DNA of 64,000 nt from Amycolatopsis mediterranei. Its GTDB lineage: Bacteria > Actinomycetota > Actinomycetes > Mycobacteriales > Pseudonocardiaceae. How positions within the stretch are numbered: position 1 is the stretch's first letter; each line of letters begins with the position of its first letter. Positions 41,360-50,662 of this stretch are shown here, one piece after another. The stretch lies in the NCBI RefSeq assembly GCF_026017845.1, contig NZ_CP100416.1, positions 4,249,615 to 4,313,614 on the forward strand, written 5' to 3'. The notes under the pieces are model-generated. The model did no database searches. It worked only from the letters and a program-made list of their open reading frames with translations, and was not told where the DNA came from. The translations under genes were made by a program, and so were the position numbers.

Positions 41360-43531
41360 GTGTTGACGATGACGTTCACCGCGGGCGACGACAAGCCGGC
41401 GAGTCCCGGCGTGGTCCACCTCGGCGCCGCCGGCACCAGCCTCGTGCTCGACGCAACCGGCGACCGCCTGCCTCGCGTCGTGTATTGGGGCGCCGATCTC
41501 GGGCAGCCCACCGAAGCCGAACTGGCGGACCTGGTGCGCGCGGCCCGGCCACCGGTCGTCTCCAACAGCATCGACGACCCGCTGCCCGTCGGCGTGCTGG
41601 CCGAAGCCGCCACCGGCTGGGCCGGCACCCCCGGCATCGCCGGCAGCCGCGCCGGTCGCGCGTTCTCCCCGCTGTTCACGAAGACCGCGGTGGACCTGAC
41701 GGCGGAGGGCACCCTGATCACCACCGCGCAGGACGTCGCCGCCGGACTGGCGCTCGAGCTGCGGGTGGCGCTCTCGCCGTCGGGTGTGGTGCGGCTGGAC
41801 GCGACGGTGACGAACATCGGCGGCGACGACTACGGCCTCGACTCGCTGACCCTCAACCTGCCGGTCCCGGCGAACGCCCGGGAACTGCTGGATTTCACCG
41901 GACGCCACCTGCGCGAGCGCGCCCCGCAGCGGCACCCGTTCACGCTGGGCTCCCACGTCCGCAGCGGACGCCGTGGCCGGACCGGCCTCGACGCGACCCT
42001 GCTGGTGCTCGCCGGTGAGCCCGGCTTCGGCTTCCGCCGCGGGGAGGTCTGGGGCGTGCACACCGCCTGGAGCGGCAACCACACCACCTACGCCGAGCGC
42101 GACGCCGCGGGCGTCGCGATCCTCGGCGGCGGGGAAATCCTGTTGCCCGGCGAGGTGATCCTCGCCCCGGGCGAGTCCTATGCCTGCCCGACGCTGATGG
42201 GTTCCCACGGCGACGGGCTGGACGAGCTGTCCGGCCGGTTCCACGCCGACCTGCGCAGCCGGCCCGAGCATCCCACCTCGCCGCGGCCGATCGCCCTGAA
42301 CACCTGGGAAGCGGTCTACTTCGACCACGATCCGGCGAAACTGCGCGAGCTCGCCGTGCTCGCCGCGCGGGTCGGCGCGGAGCGGTTCACGCTCGACGAC
42401 GGCTGGTTCCGCGGCCGCCGGGCCGACAACGCGGGACTGGGTGACTGGTTCGTCGACGAGCAGGTGTGGCCGGACGGTCTGCGCCCGATCGCCGACCACG
42501 TCCGCTCGCTCGGCATGCAGTTCGGGCTCTGGGTCGAACCCGAAATGGTCAACCCGGACTCCGACCTCGCCCGGGCCCACCCGGAGTGGATCCTCCGGCC
42601 GGACGGGCGGCTCCCGCCCGAGGCGCGACGCCAGCAGGTGCTCGACATTTCCCGTCCGGACGCCTACGCCTACGTGCTGGACCGGCTCGACGCGCTGGTC
42701 ACCGAGTACGGCGTCGGCTACCTCAAGTGGGACCACAACCGCGATCTCGTCGACGCGGGGCACACCGCGAGCGGCACGGCCGGCGTGCACGACCAGACCC
42801 GCGCCCTCTACCGGCTGCTGGACGAGCTCCGCGCGAAGCACCCGGGCCTGGAGATCGAGTCCTGCTCGTCGGGCGGTGGCCGCGCCGACCTCGAGATCCT
42901 CGCCCGGACCGAGCGGATCTGGGTCAGCGATTGCCTGGACGCGCTCGAGCGGCAGCACATCCAGCGCTGGACCGGGTTGCTGCTGCCCCCGGAGATGCTG
43001 GGCTCGCACGTCGGCGCGCCGACGGCGCACACCACCGGCCGCACGCACACCCTCGACTTCCGCGCCGGCACCGCGTTCTTCGGGCACTTCGGCATGGAGT
43101 GGGACCTGACCTCGGCGAGCGAAACCGAACTCGCCGAACTCACGGCCTGGATCGCCCTGCACAAGCGGTTCCGGCCGCTGCTGCACAGCGGCACCGTCGT
43201 CCGCGGCGACCACCCCGACCCGGCGCACTGGCTCCACGGCGTCGTCGCCCAGGACCGCACCGAAGCGCTCTTCGCCTTCGTCGCGCTGCAGACCGGCGCC
43301 TCGGCCCCGCCCGGGAGCGTCCGGCTGCCCGGACTGGCCCCCGGAACCCGCTACACCGTGCGGTTCCTGTCCGCCGTCGAGCGGGTGCGCCGGCACGGGC
43401 TGCCCGCGTTTCCCGCTTGGGCGGACCGGCCGCTGACGTTGTCGGGCGCCGCGCTGGCCACGGCCGGGTTCCAGGCGCCCGCGTTGCAGCCGGAACAGCT
43501 GCAGCTGATCCACGTGATCGCCGAGCACTGA
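41360..43531 (+). CDS. GH36 alpha-galactosidase
   Basis: A 723-residue cytoplasmic alpha-galactosidase. It has the N-terminal beta-supersandwich and a barrel with FTLDDGWF, the nucleophile Asp458 in LKWDHNRD and the acid/base Asp524 in WVSDCLDALE; CSSGGGRADLEIL is the usual substrate loop. The start may be GTG 41360, TTG 41363 or ATG 41369. It would remove galactose side chains from imported galacto-manno-oligosaccharides. The divergent ROK gene is its likely regulator. Confidence 0.92.
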   Translation: MLTMTFTAGDDKPASPGVVHLGAAGTSLVLDATGDRLPRVVYWGADLGQPTEAELADLVRAARPPVVSNSIDDPLPVGVLAEAATGWAGTPGIAGSRAGRAFSPLFTKTAVDLTAEGTLITTAQDVAAGLALELRVALSPSGVVRLDATVTNIGGDDYGLDSLTLNLPVPANARELLDFTGRHLRERAPQRHPFTLGSHVRSGRRGRTGLDATLLVLAGEPGFGFRRGEVWGVHTAWSGNHTTYAERDAAGVAILGGGEILLPGEVILAPGESYACPTLMGSHGDGLDELSGRFHADLRSRPEHPTSPRPIALNTWEAVYFDHDPAKLRELAVLAARVGAERFTLDDGWFRGRRADNAGLGDWFVDEQVWPDGLRPIADHVRSLGMQFGLWVEPEMVNPDSDLARAHPEWILRPDGRLPPEARRQQVLDISRPDAYAYVLDRLDALVTEYGVGYLKWDHNRDLVDAGHTASGTAGVHDQTRALYRLLDELRAKHPGLEIESCSSGGGRADLEILARTERIWVSDCLDALERQHIQRWTGLLLPPEMLGSHVGAPTAHTTGRTHTLDFRAGTAFFGHFGMEWDLTSASETELAELTAWIALHKRFRPLLHSGTVVRGDHPDPAHWLHGVVAQDRTEALFAFVALQTGASAPPGSVRLPGLAPGTRYTVRFLSAVERVRRHGLPAFPAWADRPLTLSGAALATAGFQAPALQPEQLQLIHVIAEH

Positions 43532-43567
43532 GCCCACCGCGGCTCCCGCGCCGGCTTCCGTCGTCGG

Positions 43568-44632
43568 TCAGTGATCGGCCGGGACCAGCGCCGTGCCCAG
43601 GTTTTCCACCGCGAGGTACGGGTTGAGGTGCGGGTGCCTGCTGCCGACGGCGACGTCCCGCCAGAAGCGCTGCAGGACGTTCGACGTCGCGAAACCGCTC
43701 GGACCGTGCAGGTCGAGCATCCGCTCGACGGCGGTCCGGCAGTCCCGGCCGGCGTCCGCGAGAGCCATGCGCAGCCGCGGACCGTCCGCAAGCGACAATT
43801 CCACGGAACTCGCTTCGCGGGCCACTTCCAGCATCGTCCGCTCGGCGCGGTCCACGAGGTAGCCGGCCTCCGCCAGCCAGTGGCGGGCTCCCGCCGATTC
43901 GCCCATGCGCGTGTACGCGGTCATGAACGGCTTGCGGTCCGAAGCGAACATCGCGTCGACGGCGTCGAGCGCTCCTCGGGCGGCGCCCACCACCGGGCCG
44001 AGCACCGTGGTGGCGTAGAGCATCGCGTCTCCCAGGGGGAACGGTGACGCCGCCGCGATCCGCCCGGCCGGCACCAGGACGCCGTCGGCGACCAAGGTGT
44101 GGCTGCCGGTGCCGCGCATGCCCGCCATGTCCCAGGTCCGCTCGACGACGAGTTCGGCCGTCGGCACCACCGCGAAGGAGAATTCGCCGTCGACCAGCAC
44201 CGCGAGCGTGGCCCAGACCGCGTCTTCGCAGCCCGAGACGTTCGGCCAGCGGCCGGTGACGCGCACCCCGTCCGGCACCCGCTCACCCCGCGCGCCGGGC
44301 ACCCCCGAACCGCAGAACAGCGCGTCGGGGTCGGCGAAGAACTCCGGCGTCGCGGAACCGGTGAAGGTGCGGGCGGCGAGGTTCTTCGCCGTGACGCAGG
44401 TCCCGGCGATCCACGCGGTGGAGGGGCAGGCCCGGCCGAGGCCGGTCAGCCGGCGCCCGACGGTCTCCGCGTCGGCCCATTCGCCGCCGTGCTCCCGCGG
44501 CGTCCGCCAGGCGAAGACGCCGTCCTCGCGCAGGGCGGCCAAGCCTTCGCCGGCCGGCCGCTCGTTCTGTTCCACTTTCCCGGCGTGGGCGCGCAGGACG
44601 TCCGTGGTTCCGGCGTTCGCGTATTCGATCAC
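43568..44632 (-). CDS. Acyl-CoA-dehydrogenase-fold flavoprotein
   Basis: A 354-residue protein of the acyl-CoA dehydrogenase superfamily. FRTPREHGG-like WRTPREHGGEWADAET and WIAGTC..AKNLAA are in the N-terminal helical part. VTGRWPNVSGCEDAVWATL and MRGTGSHTLVADGVLVP form the beta domain, and the C-terminal bundle includes LHGPSGFATSNVLQRFWRDV. This arrangement, without the catalytic Glu context of beta-oxidation enzymes, fits group D flavin monooxygenases or related dehydrogenases. It is divergent from the AraC gene at 44722. The substrate is unknown. Confidence 0.8.
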   Translation of the reverse strand: MIEYANAGTTDVLRAHAGKVEQNERPAGEGLAALREDGVFAWRTPREHGGEWADAETVGRRLTGLGRACPSTAWIAGTCVTAKNLAARTFTGSATPEFFADPDALFCGSGVPGARGERVPDGVRVTGRWPNVSGCEDAVWATLAVLVDGEFSFAVVPTAELVVERTWDMAGMRGTGSHTLVADGVLVPAGRIAAASPFPLGDAMLYATTVLGPVVGAARGALDAVDAMFASDRKPFMTAYTRMGESAGARHWLAEAGYLVDRAERTMLEVAREASSVELSLADGPRLRMALADAGRDCRTAVERMLDLHGPSGFATSNVLQRFWRDVAVGSRHPHLNPYLAVENLGTALVPADH

Positions 44633-44708
44633 TCCACCGACTCAAGCACCGTCCGCGCGTGGTGTGCCATGCGCCGGCGGCACCGGTTCATACGCGGCTG
44701 TGCGTCGT

Positions 44709-44714
44709 TAAGAT
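44709..44714 (+). promoter_or_regulatory. -10 box of the AraC gene, probable leaderless promoter
   Basis: TAAGAT ends only 7 bases before the ATG at 44722. That spacing would start the transcript at or next to the start codon, and no ribosome site is present. Confidence 0.5.
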
Positions 44715-44721
44715 TGCGGGT

Positions 44722-45627
44722 ATGGACCTGATCAGCGAGGTGATCCGCAGCGTGCGGGTCGGGAGCGCCGGCGCTCGCCTGATCAGGCAGCCGCCTTCGG
44801 CGGGTCTCCGGTTCGCCGCGTTCGACGGCAGCGGGTTCCACATCATCACCCGCGGCACCTGCTGGCTGGTCGGCCCCGGCGAGCCCGTGGCCCTGCGGCC
44901 GGGCGACATCGTGCTCACCTCGTCCGGCGCCGAACACGGCCTCAGCCAGGAGCCCCGCGCGCTGCGCGACCTCCCGCTCGTCGAACCGGGCGCGCACCCG
45001 CCGGCTCCGGGGCCCGCGGCCTTCGAATTCCTGTGCGGGGCCTACCGGCTCGACCACGGCCACCCACCCCAGTACCTGCGCGCGCTGCCCGACCTCATCG
45101 TGGTGTCACCGGACTACGACCGCCACCCGGAGCTGCGGTCCCTGATCGAGCTCCTCACCGCCGACGTCTCCGCGGCCCGCCCGGGCTCCGGCGCGACGCG
45201 GCGGGCACTGCTGGACCTCGTCCTCGTCCAGGTGCTCCGGCAGTGGCACGAGCAGGACACCGCGCCCGGGTGGCCGGCGGTCGCCCACCCGGGCATCGCG
45301 GCCGCGCTGCGCGAGATCCACGAAAACCCGCACCGGCCGTGGACGGTGGGCCGGCTGAGCGAGGTCGCCGCGATGCCCCGTACCGCCTTCTCCCGGCTGT
45401 TCACCACCGCGGTGGGCCGGCCGCCGATGAGCTACCTGACCGGCTGGCGGCTCGCCTTCGCCGCCCGGCTGCTCCGGGAAACCGACGCCTCGCTGGCGAG
45501 CATCGCCCCGAAGGTGGGCTACTCGACCGAGTTCGCCTTCTCGGCGGCCTTCCGCCGCGAGTACGGCGTGTCACCGGGACGGTTCCGCAGTGCACCGCCC
45601 ACCCCCACCGCCGCGGACGTCCACTGA
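44722..45627 (+). CDS. AraC-family regulator with cupin-type sensor domain
   Basis: A 301-residue regulator. The N-terminal cupin_6 domain (about 5-170) contains HIITRGTCWLVGPGEPVALRPGD. The C-terminal AraC HTH pair (about 195-295) has WTVGRLSEVAAMPRTAFSRLF and IAPKVGYSTEFAFSAAFRREYG. ATG 44722 is chosen from the domain start and the -10 box just upstream. It is divergent from the flavoprotein gene and probably controls it. Confidence 0.88.
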   Translation: MDLISEVIRSVRVGSAGARLIRQPPSAGLRFAAFDGSGFHIITRGTCWLVGPGEPVALRPGDIVLTSSGAEHGLSQEPRALRDLPLVEPGAHPPAPGPAAFEFLCGAYRLDHGHPPQYLRALPDLIVVSPDYDRHPELRSLIELLTADVSAARPGSGATRRALLDLVLVQVLRQWHEQDTAPGWPAVAHPGIAAALREIHENPHRPWTVGRLSEVAAMPRTAFSRLFTTAVGRPPMSYLTGWRLAFAARLLRETDASLASIAPKVGYSTEFAFSAAFRREYGVSPGRFRSAPPTPTAADVH

Positions 45628-45732
45628 CCGACCGGCGTCTTCGACGTCGAACCTGCCGAGCGACCGCCTCTCCCGCCACGTTGACACCGGCGTCCAGGCA
45701 AGGAGTTTCGTCGCGCGGCCGCTGGAGTTGCC

Positions 45733-46311
45733 TCAGCGGGATGAGGTGCGCCAGCCGTGTTCGAGGATGGCGAACGCGGCTTCGGCGACGCGGGCCGGAT
45801 TTTCGGAGCGGATGGCGAGGGCCGAGGTTTCCAGCGCGAAGTGGGCCAGTGCCGCGCATCCGGGATCGGTTTCCGGGGCGCCGGTTTCGGCGGCGAGGAC
45901 GCGGGTGAGCGCCTCCTCGTGCCGCATCCACATCCGGTGCCAGTACTCGCTCAACGCCGGAGTGCTACGCACGAGGGTCATGAACTCCGACGCCCCGTCG
46001 GCGGCGGCGCCGCGCTCGACGCGGGCGAGCGTGTGGTCCCGCAGTGCGTCCAGCACGGAAGTGCCCGGCGCTCGGTCGCGCACGGCCGCGAGCAAGGCGT
46101 CCTCGATCTCGGCGTCCCGGTCGAACACGAGGGATTCCTTGCTGGGGAAGTGTTTCTGCAGGGTCGTGGTGGACACGTCGGCGGCGTCGGCGATCTCGCG
46201 AACGCCCACGTTGTCGTAGCCGCGCTCGAGGAACAGCCGCAGGGCCGCGTCGGCCAGGGCCTGGTGGGTGGCGGCCTTCTTGCGCTCCCGCCGGCCCGTC
46301 CCGGTAATCAT
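45733..46311 (-). CDS. TetR-family repressor
   Basis: A 192-residue repressor. The HTH (about 10-57) has ALRLFLERGYDNVGVREIADAADVSTTTLQKHFPSK. The C-terminal domain has the TetR helical ligand pocket. It is divergent from the FAD monooxygenase at 46382 and a tandem repeat lies between them. It is probably a repressor induced by the monooxygenase substrate. Confidence 0.88.
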   Translation of the reverse strand: MITGTGRRERKKAATHQALADAALRLFLERGYDNVGVREIADAADVSTTTLQKHFPSKESLVFDRDAEIEDALLAAVRDRAPGTSVLDALRDHTLARVERGAAADGASEFMTLVRSTPALSEYWHRMWMRHEEALTRVLAAETGAPETDPGCAALAHFALETSALAIRSENPARVAEAAFAILEHGWRTSSR

Positions 46312-46328
46312 GGCTTGACCATATCACT

Positions 46329-46357
46329 AGTTGTACTGTGTACTCAGTTGTACCGTG
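46329..46357. promoter_or_regulatory. Tandem operator between TetR and FAD monooxygenase genes
   Basis: AGTTGTACTGTG (46329-46340) and AGTTGTACCGTG (46346-46357) are direct repeats 17 bases apart that differ at one base. GTAC-TGT-GTAC inside the first unit gives local dyad symmetry. Likely TetR binding site. Confidence 0.55.
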
Positions 46358-46381
46358 TCGCTTTTACTTTGAGGGGTTCCC

Positions 46382-47935
46382 ATGACCACACGTGTTCCGG
46401 TGCTGATCAGCGGCGGTGGCATCGCCGGACTGACCGCCGCCCTCGTGCTGCGCCGCGAAGGGGGGTATCCGGTGCTGGTCGAGAAGCACGCCGGTGTGTC
46501 GCCGCAGCCGAAGGCACGCCGGTTCAACCCGCGCAGCACCGAGGTGTTCCGCCTGCTCGGCTTGGCGGCCGAGGTCGCTGAGGCGAGTGCGCCGCTGGCG
46601 TCGTTCACCGAAGTTCTGGTCGGTCCGACGCTGGCCGCCGCCCGGGTGCGGGAAATGACCGGCACCATGCGGGAACGGCGGAAGCAGCAGGCGAGGATTC
46701 CCGAGCTGAGCCCGGGACCGAACGTCCTGTGCCCGCAGGTCGTGCTGGAGCCGATCCTGCGCCGGGCCGCGACGGAGCGGGGCGTGTCCGTCCGGCTCGG
46801 CACCGAACTGGTGTCCTTCACCCAAGACGACGACGGGGTGACCGCGCTGCTGAAGCCCCCGGACGGCGAACCGTACGAGCTGGCCGCGGACTACCTGATC
46901 GCCGCCGACGGCGCGCGCAGTCCCGTCCGCACCGCTCTGGGCATCGAGCGCAGCGGCCACGGTCACCTCGCCGACAACCTCGATCTCTACTTCCGCGCCG
47001 ATCTCACCGAGCTGGTGCGGGAAAGGCCGTTCAACCTGTGCGAGATCGACAATCCGGTGGCGTCGGGCGCCTTCCTTTCGGTCAACGGCACCGATCGGTG
47101 GCTGTTCTCGACGGCCGACTTCCCCGAGGCGCACACGCTCGGCGACGGCGACTGGCACGACCTCCTGCGCATCGTGATCGGCATCCCGGATCTCGACGTC
47201 GAACTGCTCAGCCGGTCGCCCTGGGAGTCGGCGATGCGCGTGGCCGACCGGTTCCGCCAGGGCCGCGTGTTCCTGGTGGGCGACGCCGCGCACATGATGC
47301 CCCCGATGGCCGCGGCCGGCGCCAACACCGCCATCGCCGACGCGGCCAACCTCGCCTGGAAGCTCGCGGCCGCACTGGCCGGGCGGGCGGCGCCCACCCT
47401 CCTCGACACCTACCACGCCGAACGCCATCCGGCCGGCTACGCGATCGCCGAAGCCTCCAGCACGGTCCGCGGGCACGTCGGCGACATGCTGGCCGCCTTC
47501 ACCAAACCCGACAACCGGCACGACGACCTGCCGGCCACGATGTTCGGCACCCAGTACGCCGAAGGCGCGTTCGTCCCGGACGGCCGCGGTCCCGCACCCG
47601 TCGGCCACTACGCCCCGGCGGGCCGTCCCGGCACGCGCGTGCCCCACGCCTGGCTCGACGCGACGACGTCCACAGTGGACTTCGCCGGCCCGGGCCTGAC
47701 CCTGCTCACCGGCCCGGACGACGAGCGCTGGATCACTGAAGCGAGTGACCTCGGGCTGCGTCTGGTCAAGGTGTCGCACCAGGATTGGCTGGCCGAGGTC
47801 TGCCTGCCCCCGGACGGCGCACTGCTCCTGCGCCCCGACGCCATCGTCGCCTGGCACTCGGCATCCGCAACACCGCTCGCCGAGGCGTTGTCGCGCGTGC
47901 TCGGCACCAAGGTTGCCTCCGTACAACCGCAGTAG
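46382..47935 (+). CDS. FAD-dependent aromatic monooxygenase (PHBH-type)
   Basis: A 517-residue class A flavin monooxygenase. Motifs: Rossmann GGGIAGLTAALVL at the N-terminus, DG motif YLIAADGARSPVR, and GDAAHMMPPMAAAGANTAI. A C-terminal thioredoxin-like domain (about 395-517) follows, as in antibiotic- and phenol-hydroxylating members. The ATG has GAGGGG upstream. The likely reaction is NAD(P)H-dependent hydroxylation of an aromatic or antibiotic substrate, controlled by the divergent TetR. Confidence 0.9.
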   Translation: MTTRVPVLISGGGIAGLTAALVLRREGGYPVLVEKHAGVSPQPKARRFNPRSTEVFRLLGLAAEVAEASAPLASFTEVLVGPTLAAARVREMTGTMRERRKQQARIPELSPGPNVLCPQVVLEPILRRAATERGVSVRLGTELVSFTQDDDGVTALLKPPDGEPYELAADYLIAADGARSPVRTALGIERSGHGHLADNLDLYFRADLTELVRERPFNLCEIDNPVASGAFLSVNGTDRWLFSTADFPEAHTLGDGDWHDLLRIVIGIPDLDVELLSRSPWESAMRVADRFRQGRVFLVGDAAHMMPPMAAAGANTAIADAANLAWKLAAALAGRAAPTLLDTYHAERHPAGYAIAEASSTVRGHVGDMLAAFTKPDNRHDDLPATMFGTQYAEGAFVPDGRGPAPVGHYAPAGRPGTRVPHAWLDATTSTVDFAGPGLTLLTGPDDERWITEASDLGLRLVKVSHQDWLAEVCLPPDGALLLRPDAIVAWHSASATPLAEALSRVLGTKVASVQPQ

Positions 47936-48011
47936 CCGGATTCCTGCCCGGGGCCGGTGGCTTCATCGCCGCCGTGGATTTTCACGGCATTGCCGAATTC
48001 TTTCGGCCCAT

Positions 48012-48029
48012 CGGGTGGCCTGCCACCCG
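48012..48029. promoter_or_regulatory. Palindrome after the FAD monooxygenase gene
   Basis: CGGGTGGC (48012-48019), CT, GCCACCCG (48022-48029): perfect 8-bp arms. It is 77 bases after the monooxygenase stop and about 150 before the haloperoxidase start. It could be a terminator or a protein-binding site. Nothing else is supported in the 247-base gap 47936-48182. Confidence 0.4.
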
Positions 48030-48182
48030 GAATGATCTTTCTCTGGGTGACTTATGGTGCACAGTCCATCCGAGTGTGACATCCACCCATTCGGACGCTG
48101 CCGTTGATAGCTGAGCGTGATTGTCTGAAGGGAGGACCCGGGGGAGCTAGGTCCGTCTGGGTGATATCGGGGGAGGTTCACC

Positions 48183-49679
48183 ATGAGTGATCGTTGTACT
48201 CGCGCACGCGAATCGCGGCTCGTGGCCGCGGATGTGCTGAGCCGGCAGCCGTGGCCGGAGCACGTGAACAACGGTGAGGAAGGCGACTATCCGTTTGTCG
48301 CGAACTTCAGCAAGGGTTTGGCGCACGACGATGCCGGGGAGGTCGTGCCGAGCGCCTACAACGCGTTGTTGCGGGCGATTTCCACGCAGCGGGCCGAGGA
48401 TTTCGAGCGAATTCCGGTGACCCGGCGCAAGCTGGTCGATCCGCAGGCCGGACTGGCTTTCGATCTCGAAGGCCCGGACCCGCAGTCGCTGCGGATACCG
48501 CCGGCGCCGCGGATCGACCACCCGCGCAACTCCGCGGAGATGGTGGAGTTGTACTGGATGGCGCTGCTCCGGGACGTTCCGTTCACCGAGTTCGACAACA
48601 ACCCGCTGGCCAAGCAGGCGGCGGCCGAGCTCACCAAGGTGCCGGAGTACCGGGGACCCAGGCAGAACGGAGTGGTCACGCCGGGGCTGCTGTTCCGCGG
48701 CGAATCCAGGGGGGACGCACGCGGCCCGTACCTGTCGCAGTTCCTGCTTCGTGACATCCCGTACGGCGTGCTGCGCGTTCCGCAGCTGACCGACACGGTC
48801 AAACCCGGCGAGGATTTCCTGACGAGCTTCGCCGGTTGGCTCGAGGTGCAGCGCGGGCGCGAGGTGAAGCCGATCGTGCGGAACCAGAAGAACCGCCGCT
48901 ACCTGCAGACCCCGCGCGATGTGGCCAACTACGTGCACTTCGACGCGTTGTACGAGGCCTACCTCAACGCCGCGCTGATCCTGCTGGACCCGGGCCTGGC
49001 CGTGCCGCTGGACAACGGGAATCCGTATGTGCATTCGGCCAACCAGGAGGGTTTCGGCACCTACGGCGGGCCGCACCTGTTGTCGTTGGTGACGGAGGTG
49101 GCGACCCGGGCGTTGAAGGCGGTGTGGTTCCAGAAGTGGTTCGTGCACCGCCGGTTGCGGCCGGAGGCCTTCGGGGGCCGGATCCACGCACACCTGTCCG
49201 GTATCCGGGACTACGGCATGATCGACCGGGGCGTGCTGGACTCGGAGGCGCTCAAGCGGATCAACGAGAAGTTCGGCACTTTCCTGCTGCCGCAGGCATT
49301 TCCGGAGGGTTCGCCGGTGCACCCTTCCTACGGGGCGGGGCACGCGACGGTGGCGGGTGCTTGCGTCACCGTGCTGAAGGCGTGGTTCGACGAGTCGTGG
49401 CCGGTGCCCGATCCGGTGGTGCCGAACCCGGCAGGCACCGGGCTGGTGCCCTTCACCGGGAAGGACCGGTTGACCCTCGGTGGTGAGTTGGACAAGCTGG
49501 CCGCGAACATCGCGACCGGCCGCAACATGGCCGGGGTGCACTGGCGAAGCGACTATTCCGAGTCGGTCCGGCTGGGGGAGGCGGTGGCCATCGGCGTGCT
49601 GCGTGACCAGGTCGGGGTGGGCCACGAAGACGCCTCGTTCGGGCTGACCCGGTTCGACGGCAGCCGGATGACCATCTGA
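48183..49679 (+). CDS. Vanadium-dependent haloperoxidase, bromoperoxidase type
   Basis: A 498-residue enzyme without a signal peptide. The ATG has GGGGGAGG upstream. Active-site residues align with algal vanadium bromoperoxidase by spacing: Lys318 and Arg326 (QKWFVHRRLRPEA), His380 and Gly386-His387 (HPSYGAGH), Arg447 and vanadate-ligand His453 (GRNMAGVHWRSD). The position of the vanadate-binding Ser in the red algal enzyme is Ala385 here. It would oxidise halide with hydrogen peroxide to halogenate organic compounds or make hypohalite. A strong terminator follows. Confidence 0.88.
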   Translation: MSDRCTRARESRLVAADVLSRQPWPEHVNNGEEGDYPFVANFSKGLAHDDAGEVVPSAYNALLRAISTQRAEDFERIPVTRRKLVDPQAGLAFDLEGPDPQSLRIPPAPRIDHPRNSAEMVELYWMALLRDVPFTEFDNNPLAKQAAAELTKVPEYRGPRQNGVVTPGLLFRGESRGDARGPYLSQFLLRDIPYGVLRVPQLTDTVKPGEDFLTSFAGWLEVQRGREVKPIVRNQKNRRYLQTPRDVANYVHFDALYEAYLNAALILLDPGLAVPLDNGNPYVHSANQEGFGTYGGPHLLSLVTEVATRALKAVWFQKWFVHRRLRPEAFGGRIHAHLSGIRDYGMIDRGVLDSEALKRINEKFGTFLLPQAFPEGSPVHPSYGAGHATVAGACVTVLKAWFDESWPVPDPVVPNPAGTGLVPFTGKDRLTLGGELDKLAANIATGRNMAGVHWRSDYSESVRLGEAVAIGVLRDQVGVGHEDASFGLTRFDGSRMTI

Positions 49680-49684
49680 GTCCC

Positions 49685-49724
49685 GATCCGTGGGCCGCGG
49701 CGAACACGGCGCGGCCCACGGATC
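49685..49724 (+). terminator. Intrinsic-type terminator after the haloperoxidase
   Basis: GATCCGTGGGCCGCG (49685-49699) pairs perfectly over 15 bases with CGCGGCCCACGGATC (49710-49724), followed by CCTTTCT. Confidence 0.85.
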
Positions 49725-49779
49725 CCTTTCTCCGGTGGGAAAACGCAAGGCCCTGCTTGTCAGTGGGTGGGAGCTTCCG

Positions 49780-50514
49780 TCACAGACCGGCCAGCTGGGC
49801 CAGCGTCTGGTTGGCCATCGGCCAGCTCGTGTTCGCCGCAGCGAACGTCTGCGCGCGCGTCCGGTCCAGCTCCTCGTCGAAGCCGCCGTCGTACGAGGCG
49901 CAGGCCCACACCTTCCCCTGGAAGTCGGGGTCGAAGACGAAGCTGCAGGACGGCGCGAGGCTGGTGCTGATCTGCTGGTTCGTGTCCCGCAGCACCGGCA
50001 CGAAGCTCTGGTTGGACAGGCCGCTGCGGCTGCGGGTGACCAGCGCGATCGGCCCGACCGCGTTGGCCGAGTACCCGAGCTGGTCCTTGGCGTGCTTGTC
50101 GGCGACCGTGCCCAACAGGCTGTCGATCAGGTTCGAGCATTTGGTCGCGGCCACCGCGAACGCCTGCTGGTTGTCCGGCGTCAACCGGTCGAAGTTGGGA
50201 AAGTCCACGATGGCGTCCTGCGCACAGGCGCGGGCATCGGTGGCGGCGATCGCGTCGATGTGGTTGATGATCGAGTCCTGCGCCTGCTGGATGGCGGTGA
50301 GGATGCGGCTGACGGCGGTGTTCAGGGAACCGCCGCCCGACGCGAAGCTCTTGTACGCGTCGTACGCGGCCTTGGCCGCCTGGATGATGGTGATGACGTC
50401 GACGTTCGGGTGCGCGCTGCCGCGTGTGGCCGGCGCCGCCTGAGCCGGGGCGCCGACGACGGTCGTGAGGGGCACGGTAAGCGCGACGATGCAGGTGATC
50501 AGTCTTCGCTTCAC
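49780..50514 (-). CDS. Secreted protein of unknown function
   Basis: A 244-residue secreted protein. GTG 50514 opens a signal peptide (KRRLITCIVALTVPLTTVV through AQA). The mature part is helical at first (IIQAAKAAYDAYKSFASGGG, QQAQDSIINHIDAIA), then has four Cys spread through DARACAQ, TKCSN, PSCSF and WACAS. I do not recognise the family. It could be a wall-associated protein; nothing in the context fixes its role. Confidence 0.72.
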   Translation of the reverse strand: MKRRLITCIVALTVPLTTVVGAPAQAAPATRGSAHPNVDVITIIQAAKAAYDAYKSFASGGGSLNTAVSRILTAIQQAQDSIINHIDAIAATDARACAQDAIVDFPNFDRLTPDNQQAFAVAATKCSNLIDSLLGTVADKHAKDQLGYSANAVGPIALVTRSRSGLSNQSFVPVLRDTNQQISTSLAPSCSFVFDPDFQGKVWACASYDGGFDEELDRTRAQTFAAANTSWPMANQTLAQLAGL

Positions 50515-50662
50515 GGGGGTGGACGCCTTTCTCGAAAGGGACCTCACCCGTCAATACGCGGCCGGGTTACAAGGACCCGGGAATTCGCGGAGAACCTCGG
50601 GGTCACCTATCTCGGGCCGGCCGGCGTCGGCACCGAACGACGGGCTCCGCAAGCGGCTGCGG

